33,839 bases of DNA from Phycisphaerales bacterium (GTDB taxonomy: Bacteria > Planctomycetota > Phycisphaerae > Phycisphaerales > UBA1924): assembly GCA_026982335.1 (NCBI GenBank), contig JALSHH010000001.1, positions 1-33,839 on the forward strand, written 5' to 3'. The notes under the pieces are model-generated. The model had not been told where the DNA came from. It did no database searches and was given only the letters and a program-made list of their open reading frames with translations. Shown in pieces: positions 14,790 to 22,014 of this stretch (the first letter of the stretch is position 1; every line of letters starts with the position of its first letter). The translations under genes and the position numbers were made by a program.

Positions 14790-16487
14790 GTGAACGAAAA
14801 CACCCTTTACGAATCCAATCCGGGCAAAGCACGGAAGAGCCGCAAAGCCGACATCCCTGATGTAGGCAAGCTCTTCGATCGGACGCCCCCGCACCATGTG
14901 GATGCGGAACGATCATTATTGGGCTCGATCCTGCTCGATCCTGCGATCCTCAATGATGTGGTCGAACTGGTGCCCAATGCGGAGTTGTTCTACAAAGAAA
15001 CCCACGGCGTCATCTACCAGACACTCGTCGATACCTATGAAGCACATCAAACAGGCGATTTGGTGCAGCTGACCGAATCACTCCGGGCCAAGGGCGTGTT
15101 CGATCAAGTTGGCGGGTCGTCGTATCTGATGGAACTCGCCGAGGCGGTGCCCAGCGCAGCCAATGCACCGTATTATGCCAAACTCATCGCTGACAGCGCC
15201 CGGTTGCGCAAATTGATCGACGCGGCGGGCGAGATTCTCTACGACGCCTACAACCAAGGCGGCGGCGGGATCGATGCAGCAAAAACCGTGATCGACCTCG
15301 CTGAAAAACGAATCTTCGACATTGCTTCGGAAGACATCAACGCCGAGTCCGAATCGCTCAACGAGCTCCTTCTCGCCGAGATGGAGCGCATCGAACAGGC
15401 AGAAGGCCGAGCAGTCGCAGGAATGGCGACCGGATTCACCGACCTCGACGAATTGCTCTCGGGTTTACAGCCTGAAGAGTTGTTGATCTTGGCGGCTCGC
15501 CCTTCGATGGGCAAGACGGCAATCGCGCTCAACATCGCCGAGCAGATTGCCTTTGGTGGTGCGACGCCTTGGGCACCCAAGCAAATCAATAACCCGGTGC
15601 CGGTCGGTGTGTTCTCATTGGAAATGGCACGCGGGGCGTTGGTCCAGCGACTGTTGTCTTCAAGGTCGGGGGTGGACTCGAATCAACTTCGCACCGGACG
15701 GGTCAACAGCAGCGAGTGGGGAAAACTTACGCGGGCCTCGGCAGAACTGGCGCAGGCACCGATCTACATCGACGACACCCCCGGCATGACGGTGCTGGCG
15801 ATGCGGGCCAAGGCGAGGCGGATGAAACAACGCCACAACATCGGGTGCATTGTGATTGACTACCTCCAGCTCTTAACTTCGCCTACTTCGGCGCGTGAAT
15901 CACGCCAGGTTGAGGTGTCGGATATTTCGCGTTCGATCAAGGCGTTGGCGCGTGAACTGAAGATTCCGGTGATCTGTTTGGCGCAGTTGAATCGTGGCGC
16001 CGAGCAGCGCGAGGGGAATCGCCCGCGGATGAGCGATCTGCGAGAGTCAGGATCGATCGAACAGGATGCCGATGTGGTGATGTTGCTCCATCGCGAGTCC
16101 TACTACCATCGTGGCGATCCCGCATGGGACCCAACAAGCCCTGAGTTCGACGAAGACAATCGCGAAAAACTCAACATGACCGAACTCATCATCGCCAAGC
16201 AACGCAACGGCCCAACGGGAACCGTCAAACTCATCTGGGATGCAGGTACCGTGCGGTTCAAGAACTACGACGGGCATCACCGAGGCGGAAGCTACGGATT
16301 TAGCCAAGAGATAGAAGGCAAGTCCTATGGCTTCGACAGCCCGGATTTCGCCGCGGCCCCAAGTCGCGAAGCAGACTTTACACCTTCTCCACCAACGGTG
16401 GATTTTGCCCCGGGAAGCAAATCAGGACCCCAAACCAACTTCCGCGATGGGTCTGGTGATCGTGATGAAGAGATGCCACCGTTTTAA
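14790..16487 (+). CDS. dnaB: Replicative DNA helicase DnaB
   Basis: DnaB is the hexameric helicase that unwinds DNA 5'-3' at the fork. The 565-residue protein has the N-terminal DnaB helical domain (PHHVDAERSLLGSILLDPAI, 34-53), a linker helix region (about 175-205) and the RecA-like ATPase domain with Walker A ARPSMGKT (236-243), VFSLEMARGALVQR (H1a), Walker B IGCIVIDYLQLL, LAQLNRGAEQREGNRPRMSD and AKQRNGPTGTVKL. No intein is present. It is longer than the usual 450-470 residues because of an N-terminal extension of about 30 residues and a low-complexity C-terminal tail of about 70 residues. That tail ends in GDRDEEMPPF, an acidic, Pro-Phe end like that of SSB. The start is GTG 14790. Its stop overlaps the convergent TM2 gene by 4 bp. 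Confidence 0.96.
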   Translation: MNENTLYESNPGKARKSRKADIPDVGKLFDRTPPHHVDAERSLLGSILLDPAILNDVVELVPNAELFYKETHGVIYQTLVDTYEAHQTGDLVQLTESLRAKGVFDQVGGSSYLMELAEAVPSAANAPYYAKLIADSARLRKLIDAAGEILYDAYNQGGGGIDAAKTVIDLAEKRIFDIASEDINAESESLNELLLAEMERIEQAEGRAVAGMATGFTDLDELLSGLQPEELLILAARPSMGKTAIALNIAEQIAFGGATPWAPKQINNPVPVGVFSLEMARGALVQRLLSSRSGVDSNQLRTGRVNSSEWGKLTRASAELAQAPIYIDDTPGMTVLAMRAKARRMKQRHNIGCIVIDYLQLLTSPTSARESRQVEVSDISRSIKALARELKIPVICLAQLNRGAEQREGNRPRMSDLRESGSIEQDADVVMLLHRESYYHRGDPAWDPTSPEFDEDNREKLNMTELIIAKQRNGPTGTVKLIWDAGTVRFKNYDGHHRGGSYGFSQEIEGKSYGFDSPDFAAAPSREADFTPSPPTVDFAPGSKSGPQTNFRDGSGDRDEEMPPF

Positions 16488-16705
16488 TCTCCCGCCATCA
16501 CCGCGTCAATGCGGGCGTTGAAATTTGCCCGGTGGGTCATCAGGGGGATGAGGATGAGGTCGATGAGTTGGCCGATGAAGAGGAAACCGAAGGTGAAAAG
16601 GTAGAGGAGTCCGGTGATCCATTTTCCGTTGTAGAAGCGATGGATGCCGCAGACTCCGAATAAGCCGAGAAGCCAGAGTAGGTATGAAACGGGTGTTGAT
16701 CGCAT
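16484..16705 (-). CDS. TM2 domain membrane protein
   Basis: This 73-residue protein has the two-helix TM2 plan: LLWLLGLFGVCGIHRFYNGK (first helix and the turn with HRFY and G), then WITGLLYLFTFGFLFIGQLIDLILI with the conserved-type D in QLIDL. TM2 proteins are small inner-membrane proteins of unknown function. ATG 16705 has AGAGG 6 nt upstream. Its last codon overlaps the end of dnaB on the other strand. Confidence 0.88.
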   Translation of the reverse strand: MRSTPVSYLLWLLGLFGVCGIHRFYNGKWITGLLYLFTFGFLFIGQLIDLILIPLMTHRANFNARIDAVMAGD

Positions 16706-16748
16706 GGAGAACCTCTGGGGAGGTTATTGGGATTTTGTCGACGGGGTT

Positions 16749-17576
16749 TCAGCCCATCGTTTGGCGGCTCTTGGGTCGTCTCTGGACAAAATAGCTCAGT
16801 AGCTCACCTCGGCTTTGGACATCGAAGTGCTTGTGAAGTTTTACGATGTAGTCGTGGACTGTTGCTTTGGAGAGTCGGAGTTCTTGGGCGACTTGTTTCT
16901 CGCTGAGCCCTTTGAGCAGGAGATCGAGGGTTTGTCGTTGGCGGGGGGTGAGTCCTCCTTTGGAGATTTGGTTTCGTAGGCTTAGGCGAGTGCCGAGCAA
17001 TGGGGTGATTTCTTCGCCGAGGATACCGAGGAGTTTGACGGTGCTCATTGAGATCGGCGGAGCACCGAATTTTTGGTTGCCTCCGATCATCACGATGGAA
17101 TCAAGCTGGGGTGCGACCCGAAACGAGCTGGCCCATTCATCTACGCCGGTAAGTTTGACATACTTCTGGTAGAAATCGCTCTGGTACCAGAGGTCATCGG
17201 GAACAATCATCGGACGAGAAAACGCGACCGATCCCTGGTTCATTGCAGGGCCGAGGGCTTTGTTGACATTTGGGAGTACCGGGCGGTCTTCATCAGCCAT
17301 GGAGCTGAGATAGATTTGTTCTTGCTCGGGTGTTTCCCAACCTTGGTAGGCGATGGGGAGGAGGTCGGAAGGGTGCCCCTCAGGGACGGGGCGAATGAGT
17401 TGGAGCCCAACGAAGGGGAGTCCGGTGAGTTGCTCGACGCCATTGAGCAGGATGGATTGCCATTCCTCAGGATGATCCCAAGAATCGCAGCACGCGTTGA
17501 CGAGCCGAAAAACGGCCCGGATTTCGTCAATGCTTGGTTCATCGGCACTTATTGAGCGCCAGGATGTTGTGGTCAT
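16749..17576 (-). CDS. LuxR-type response regulator with sensory N-terminus
   Basis: This 275-residue protein ends in a GerE/LuxR helix-turn-helix (GLTPRQRQTLDLLLKGLSEK, QVAQELRLSKATVHDYIVKL, HKHFDVQSRGELLSYF; about residues 209-268). The first 200 residues look like a GAF-type sensor (LLNGVEQLTGLPFVGLQLIR, then IVMIGGNQKFG) without a phosphoacceptor receiver domain. The signal is unknown. ATG 17576 has GAGGG 8 nt upstream. It is alone between the TM2 gene and pfk and all three point the same way, but long gaps argue for separate transcripts. Confidence 0.82.
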   Translation of the reverse strand: MTTTSWRSISADEPSIDEIRAVFRLVNACCDSWDHPEEWQSILLNGVEQLTGLPFVGLQLIRPVPEGHPSDLLPIAYQGWETPEQEQIYLSSMADEDRPVLPNVNKALGPAMNQGSVAFSRPMIVPDDLWYQSDFYQKYVKLTGVDEWASSFRVAPQLDSIVMIGGNQKFGAPPISMSTVKLLGILGEEITPLLGTRLSLRNQISKGGLTPRQRQTLDLLLKGLSEKQVAQELRLSKATVHDYIVKLHKHFDVQSRGELLSYFVQRRPKSRQTMG

Positions 17577-17680
17577 TGTGAGCCCTCGATACCACTGTTT
17601 AGTCGTATTGTATCATAGCAGAGAGAAGCACTATAAATAGACGCTTGTTCGCGGTTTCCTGTATTGGGATTGCGGCGTGT

Positions 17681-17710
17681 GGATTTATTAGGTCCGGATT
17701 TATTAGGTCC
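17681..17710 (+). repeat. Tandem duplication of 15 bp
   Basis: GGATTTATTAGGTCC occurs twice without a gap. A second short duplication, GAAACAGGGTT, follows at 17770-17780 and 17783-17793. Both lie in the 250-bp gap downstream of pfk. Confidence 0.8.
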
Positions 17711-17827
17711 GCAGGGTGCCTGTGGGGGGCTTGTCGACCGGATTGTCCTTGAAAACCAATTTTAGGAGCGAAACAGGGTTGAGAAACAGGGTTGTAGACA
17801 AGCCGCAGTAAGCCACACAGACAAATA

Positions 17828-18949
17828 CTAATCGCCAAAGCTGGTGTAGACGCTTCGGGCAGCCGTGATGAGGGGATGGCTGCTGGGAACAAGTCGCTGC
17901 TTGTCAGCAGCGCTGTTGATGTCGACATCGCCGAGAACGCCGCCTTGCATCACCACAAGGCGGTTGTTTTTTCCCATTTTGAGTAGCTGCATCGCATGGT
18001 GTCCGAACTGGGTCGCCAGAATGCGATCGCCAGCCGTTGGTGTTCCGCCGCGTTGGGTGTGTCCTAAAACCACATAGCGCGATTCGATTTCGGTGCGTTC
18101 TTCGATTTCAGTTGCAAGCCATTTGGCGACGCCGCCAAGGCGGATGGGGTCGGGGGATTTTTCAACGACCCGATCGACGATCTGCTTGCCGCCTTTGGGG
18201 CGTGCGCCTTCAGAGACGGCAATGATGGTGAAGCGTTTACCTCGCTGCGAACGCCAGAGGCAGTATTCGCTGATCTTGTCGAGATCGAACTCGATCTCGG
18301 GGATCAGGATGACATCAGCACCCGAAGCGATCCCGGCGTGGAGTGTGATCCACCCGGCGTTGCGCCCCATGAGTTCAACAACCATCACGCGGTGATGGCT
18401 CGCTGCAGTTGAATGGACCCGATCGAGCGCCTCGGTCGCCACATGCACTGCGGTCTGAAACCCGAAGGTGATGTCGGTGCCATAGAGATCGTTGTCGATG
18501 GTTTTGGGCACGCCGATGCAGTTGAATCCTTTGTCAGCGATTGGCTTGGCGACCGACATGGTGCCGTCGCCTCCGATGACGATGAGGGCTTCGATCTTTC
18601 GAATTTGCAGGTGGGTGACGCAGACATCGGTGAGGTCTTTGTAGATGATGTTGCCGTCTTTGTCTTCGCCGACGGGATAGTTCTGCGGATTTGAGCGGTT
18701 GTTGGATCCAAGAATGGTGCCACCTTGGGTGAGGATGTTGGACACATCATCGAGCGACAATGGGCGAATTCGATCTTCGATGAGTCCAAGGAACCCGTCT
18801 TCGATGCCATAGACCTCGATCCCACAGTTGATGGCGTCTTTGACGACTGCCCTAATGACGGCGTTGAGTCCTGGGCAATCGCCCCCACCGGTGAGGACGG
18901 CGATTTTTTTGATGTTGGAGACGGGAACGCGATCGTTGATGGTGGCCAT
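17828..18949 (-). CDS. pfkA: 6-phosphofructokinase, group III type
   Basis: This enzyme phosphorylates fructose 6-phosphate. The 373-residue protein has the phosphoryl-donor loop LTGGGDCPGLNAVIRA, the GGDGTM motif, the catalytic PKTIDND (Asp as base), MGRNAGWITLHAG, and the later EGARPKGG and LGHTQRGGTPTAGDRI. Two residues separate ATP from PPi users in this family. After GGD there is Gly, as in ATP enzymes, while the residue before TIDND is Lys, as in PPi enzymes and mixed group III members. The donor is therefore undecided, with ATP slightly favoured. ATG 18949 lacks a Shine-Dalgarno sequence; TATCAT lies 7 nt upstream and may be a -10 box. Confidence 0.92.
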   Translation of the reverse strand: MATINDRVPVSNIKKIAVLTGGGDCPGLNAVIRAVVKDAINCGIEVYGIEDGFLGLIEDRIRPLSLDDVSNILTQGGTILGSNNRSNPQNYPVGEDKDGNIIYKDLTDVCVTHLQIRKIEALIVIGGDGTMSVAKPIADKGFNCIGVPKTIDNDLYGTDITFGFQTAVHVATEALDRVHSTAASHHRVMVVELMGRNAGWITLHAGIASGADVILIPEIEFDLDKISEYCLWRSQRGKRFTIIAVSEGARPKGGKQIVDRVVEKSPDPIRLGGVAKWLATEIEERTEIESRYVVLGHTQRGGTPTAGDRILATQFGHHAMQLLKMGKNNRLVVMQGGVLGDVDINSAADKQRLVPSSHPLITAARSVYTSFGD

Positions 18950-19077
18950 GGGAGAGATGATATCGTGTTCCTCTGTCTTGTGCTTGGATAGGCGGTAGAA
19001 TCAGGGTGCTAGGCGATGGGTAGCGCGGTTTGCTCAGCTGGTTGAGCCTTCTTTTCTTTGATTTGGAGTATTCTGTG

Positions 19078-19998
19078 ATGACGAAGTGTCTTGTCTCGAT
19101 CAGTGTTGCTGTGGTTGCCCTTCCTTGTGTGCTTGTTTCTGCCGAGCCGATCGAACTGGTCTACCAGTTCCCCGAAGATACGCCGGTATGGTATGAAACG
19201 GTTCAGGAGATGGACCAAACACAAACAATGCTTGGGCAGACGGCTCAAGTATTGAGCTCGACCACCCAACGGACACAGACAGAACTCATCGAAACCTACG
19301 AAGATGGCACCTTTGTCATCGGCAATACCGTCGAGTCGATCGCGTTCTCGATGGTTGGGGAGGGGCTCGATATTGAGTATGATTCGACCAAGCCCGAAGA
19401 CCAAGCCAAGCTCGTTGATCCAATGCTCGCCTCACTGGCAGCACTCAACGGCATCCAAGTTCAGCTCTTGCTCGATCCCACCGGGACAATCCTCGATGTG
19501 CCCAACCTTCCCGCGCTCCAGAACCATATCTTCGAGATGGAAGACCCATCAATGATGGCCATGATGGAAATGATGGTTCAACGAGATACCCTCATCGCAA
19601 CCAACGAGATGAACTACAAGCTCCTCCCGCTCAAGCCTGTCGAAGTGGGCGATCAGTGGCAACGGGTCTTTGAGGTCCCCTTTGCACTCGGCAAAATCAC
19701 CATGGAGCTCAACTTGACACTCGAAGAGGTTTCAACTGAAAAAGATGAAGCCCAAATCGCGGAGATTTCCATCGGCGGCAAAATCGACATGCAGTTCAAT
19801 GACATCGAATCGGTTACCATCATCCAAAAAGATTCATCAATCGCAGGCGTGGCCCGATTTGATGTTGAAGATGGAGTATTTGATACCCTGCTTCTCAATA
19901 CGGGGTACCAGATGGAGGTTCATGTTGCTCAAGCTATCGAGCCTCAAGCGGTGATCGGCATTGGGCAGAAAGTTAAAATGACTCGCCTTGAAGATTGA
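19078..19998 (+). CDS. Secreted DUF6263-like protein
   Basis: This 306-residue protein starts with a signal peptide (MTKCLVSISVAVVALPCVLV, cleavage after VSA). The mature part begins with ELVYQFPEDTPVWYETVQEM and contains TLIATNEMNYKLLPLKPVEVGDQW and GVARFDVEDGVFDTLLLNTG. This resembles the DUF6263 group of exported proteins of unknown function. A Met-rich patch (SMMAMMEMMV) lies in the middle. ATG 19078 was chosen because the in-frame codons before it give no signal peptide; GGAG is 11 nt upstream. It is divergent from pfk. Family placement is from memory of its layout and is tentative. Confidence 0.72.
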   Translation: MTKCLVSISVAVVALPCVLVSAEPIELVYQFPEDTPVWYETVQEMDQTQTMLGQTAQVLSSTTQRTQTELIETYEDGTFVIGNTVESIAFSMVGEGLDIEYDSTKPEDQAKLVDPMLASLAALNGIQVQLLLDPTGTILDVPNLPALQNHIFEMEDPSMMAMMEMMVQRDTLIATNEMNYKLLPLKPVEVGDQWQRVFEVPFALGKITMELNLTLEEVSTEKDEAQIAEISIGGKIDMQFNDIESVTIIQKDSSIAGVARFDVEDGVFDTLLLNTGYQMEVHVAQAIEPQAVIGIGQKVKMTRLED

Positions 19999-20443
19999 AG
20001 CGCGATGCCCATGGCCTCAGGCAATAAGTCTCAGGAAACAAGTTTTAGTGGGAAACAAACCTTAGAAAACTTTCCTGGTGATGCTGCAATCGTTCGTTTG
20101 GCCGATGGACAAACATCGTCAGATGCATCAGAAACGCGCCCCCCCTAAATTAGGGAGTGAGCGTTGGCAAGGGAGAAGGGCATCAGCAGCAAGGAAGAGG
20201 CGAGAAAGGCGAATAAAAAAGATCAAAAAGACCAAGATCATCGGGAACCAACCCGCAGGGCGTGCGAATCTTCTCATGATGACAGGAGACATCGGCTGTT
20301 CTCGCCGATGAGTATGAAAGTAGCCAATCTGAGTCGTTCATAGACGATCCAATACAATCCGGTGAATGGGTTGCCAAGCGATCTGTTCGTTTCGTTCCGT
20401 ACTTTCCATCAGGCTCTACCTAATCATGACCCCCACGAGACTC
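19999..20443 (+). other. Possible small transcription unit before a strong terminator
   Basis: About 445 bases with no clear gene yet closed by a good plus-strand terminator. Two small plus frames can be read: 47 codons from ATG 20005 to TAA 20148, and 59 codons from TTG 20164 to TAG 20343 (very basic and hydrophilic, MAREKGISSKEEARKANKKD and on). A hairpin CATCGGC/GCCGATG lies near 20290-20311. Either a long 3' UTR, an sRNA or a small protein would fit. Confidence 0.35.
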
Positions 20444-20479
20444 GGCGCTCGGCTTTATAGCTGGGTGCCGGGTTTTTTT
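20444..20479 (+). terminator. Rho-independent terminator, plus strand
   Basis: GGCGCTCGGCT (20444-20454) pairs along all 11 positions, with G-T wobbles, with AGCTGGGTGCC (20459-20469). A TTAT loop separates them and GGGTTTTTTT follows. A second CCGGGTTTTTTT copy follows at once. Confidence 0.75.
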
Positions 20480-20582
20480 GCTCCGGGTTTTTTTCTTGAT
20501 GTTTTTCACCGGTTCCGTTTAAAGGCGGCACTGAAGGGGTTTGGTGTTGGCTGTGAGACATGATGGTTGCGAAAGGGGTGAA

Positions 20583-20616
20583 GAAAAAACGCCGGGCAGT
20601 GAAATGCAGGCCGGCG
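20583..20616 (-). terminator. Rho-independent terminator, minus strand
   Basis: On the minus strand CGCCGG (20616-20611) and CCGGCG (20595-20590) form a GC stem with an inner TGC/GCA pair, followed by TTTTTTC. It ends the CusF-like gene 43 nt after its stop. Confidence 0.7.
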
Positions 20617-20658
20617 AAGGGATGATTTATACTTGACTTCCAAACACTCAAAGGCGGG

Positions 20659-21270
20659 TTATGGCCCGTCGTTGCCGGGGATATTGCCCATCGCGTCGTC
20701 GATGACATCTTGGGTTGCGTCTTTGAGCTCTTCGATCTTGTTGGTGTAGTCGATCACTGTGTCGGCGGGGAGTTTTTCAATCTTGGTGATTTCCCAGGCA
20801 TTTTTGCCTTGCCCGCTCCAGTCGACGGCGAAGGTAAATTTGATTTTATCGCCGACAGCGAATCCGTCGAGGCTCACGCCTTCACCTATCGGGAAAGGCA
20901 TGGTCATCGAGCGCATGCCTGAGATTCCATCTGCGGTGACATTGATTGTGCCGTCTTTGGTTTTGAAGTTGGGGATCTGTACATGGCGGATTTTGAGATC
21001 GGTATTGGGATTGCCTGCGATGGGCAGGCTGGTGATTTCGCCGAGGATGTCTGGGTAGACATCGAGTGAACCTTTGGGCTCATCTTGGCTGTGGTCGTGC
21101 CCTGCGTGGTCGTCATCGCCATGGTCATGCCCGGCGTGATCGTCATGGTCGTCGTGCTGGACATCGCGGGTGTCGCGGTCGGTTTCGGAGCAGCCGACAA
21201 GCAGCGACATCGTGCTCAGTGAAAGCCCGGCGATCGCGATCAGACGCAGTGGGGTGGTTGGTGAGTTCAT
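20659..21270 (-). CDS. His-rich lipoprotein with CusF-like copper-binding domain
   Basis: This 203-residue protein has a signal peptide with lipobox LLVGC (cleavage before Cys, about residue 28). A His/Asp-rich segment follows (HDDHDDHAGHDHGDDDHAGH, about 38-62), a metal-binding repeat. The C-terminal domain resembles CusF or CusF-like domains of copper-efflux proteins: VTADGISGMRSMTMPFPIGE and VGDKIKFTFAVDW, where the M-T-M pattern and the DW end recall Cu(I)-binding Met and Trp positions. The likely role is periplasmic copper or zinc binding. ATG 21270 has GAGGAA 8 nt upstream. No copper pump or regulator is adjacent, which weakens the specificity call. Confidence 0.78.
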   Translation of the reverse strand: MNSPTTPLRLIAIAGLSLSTMSLLVGCSETDRDTRDVQHDDHDDHAGHDHGDDDHAGHDHSQDEPKGSLDVYPDILGEITSLPIAGNPNTDLKIRHVQIPNFKTKDGTINVTADGISGMRSMTMPFPIGEGVSLDGFAVGDKIKFTFAVDWSGQGKNAWEITKIEKLPADTVIDYTNKIEELKDATQDVIDDAMGNIPGNDGP

Positions 21271-21393
21271 GGGGTGTTCCTCGTGGTTTCTGTAATGACG
21301 CATCGGGAAACCCTGCTCGACTTGATCCGGGGCCCGAAAAATTGTTCTTGGAGAAAATCATACGCTTGGTTCGTGGACGAGGTTCTTTGCACA

Positions 21394-21426
21394 GAAAAAA
21401 CCCGACCTGCGGGTGCGAATCGGGTT
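21394..21426 (-). terminator. Rho-independent terminator
   Basis: On the minus strand AACCCGA...TCGGGTT forms a 7-bp stem followed by TTTTTCTG. It lies 84 nt after the stop of the small basic protein gene. Confidence 0.75.
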
Positions 21427-21509
21427 CGGCTCTTTGCATTGAATTGCTAGGTTGATACCCGGCCTGATACTGGACCTGATACTGGGGGGGGCTGGATATC
21501 GGGGTTGAT

Positions 21510-21827
21510 TTAGGCCTTTTCGAACGAAAGGTATTGCTTGACTGACGAGAGGTCTGGGGTGATATCGTGGGTGAAGCGCATTGACCATGCGTTGCCCTGT
21601 TCGCACCGGGCGATTCGGGCAGCTTTTTCGCGTGAGTACCAGAGCCGTCCGCCTCGGATATAGGCGTGCATGCGTTGGCGACGCATCCGTTGGGCACGGG
21701 CGAGGGAGCGCTTGATATCAGGATCGCGACGCATCATCCGTTCGATGGTATCACATGCCGCCTTGTTGCTGGGCACCTTGTTGATGGTGCATTTGACGGT
21801 ATCGCCTGCGTTGAGTGTGTCGATCAT
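21510..21827 (-). CDS. Small basic conserved-looking protein
   Basis: This 105-residue protein is rich in Arg and Lys in its middle (MMRRDPDIKRSLARAQRMRR) and continues with MHAYIRGGRLWYSREKAARI and a beta-like WSMRFTHDITPDL. The N-terminus (AGDTVKCTINKVPSNKAACD) reads like a small beta barrel. The ordered mix of motifs, the clean terminator and codon use like that of neighbours point to a real gene. I do not recognise the family; nucleic-acid binding is plausible from charge only. It is divergent from the Memo-family gene, 187 bp away. Confidence 0.75.
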   Translation of the reverse strand: MIDTLNAGDTVKCTINKVPSNKAACDTIERMMRRDPDIKRSLARAQRMRRQRMHAYIRGGRLWYSREKAARIARCEQGNAWSMRFTHDITPDLSSVKQYLSFEKA

Positions 21828-22014
21828 GACCCGAATCCTTTGCCTGCCTTTGCCTGTCTCTTTGGGGACCGATTTGGTGCCGATCTCGGCGATGATTCAG
21901 ATCATGCGGATCGGGACGACAAGTTTAGCACCCTCAACCATTTCGTCCACTCATGCCCCTACACTATTGGCTCGCAAGTTCAATTCATGACTTCATTTCC
22001 GCTCAGGAGCAGCG

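Noticed and set aside
20143..20160. CCCTAAATTAGGGAGTGA as a third copy of the 47-bp repeat
   Set aside because: Only a short core (CCCTAA, TAGGGAGTG) matches; flanks differ, so chance is likely.
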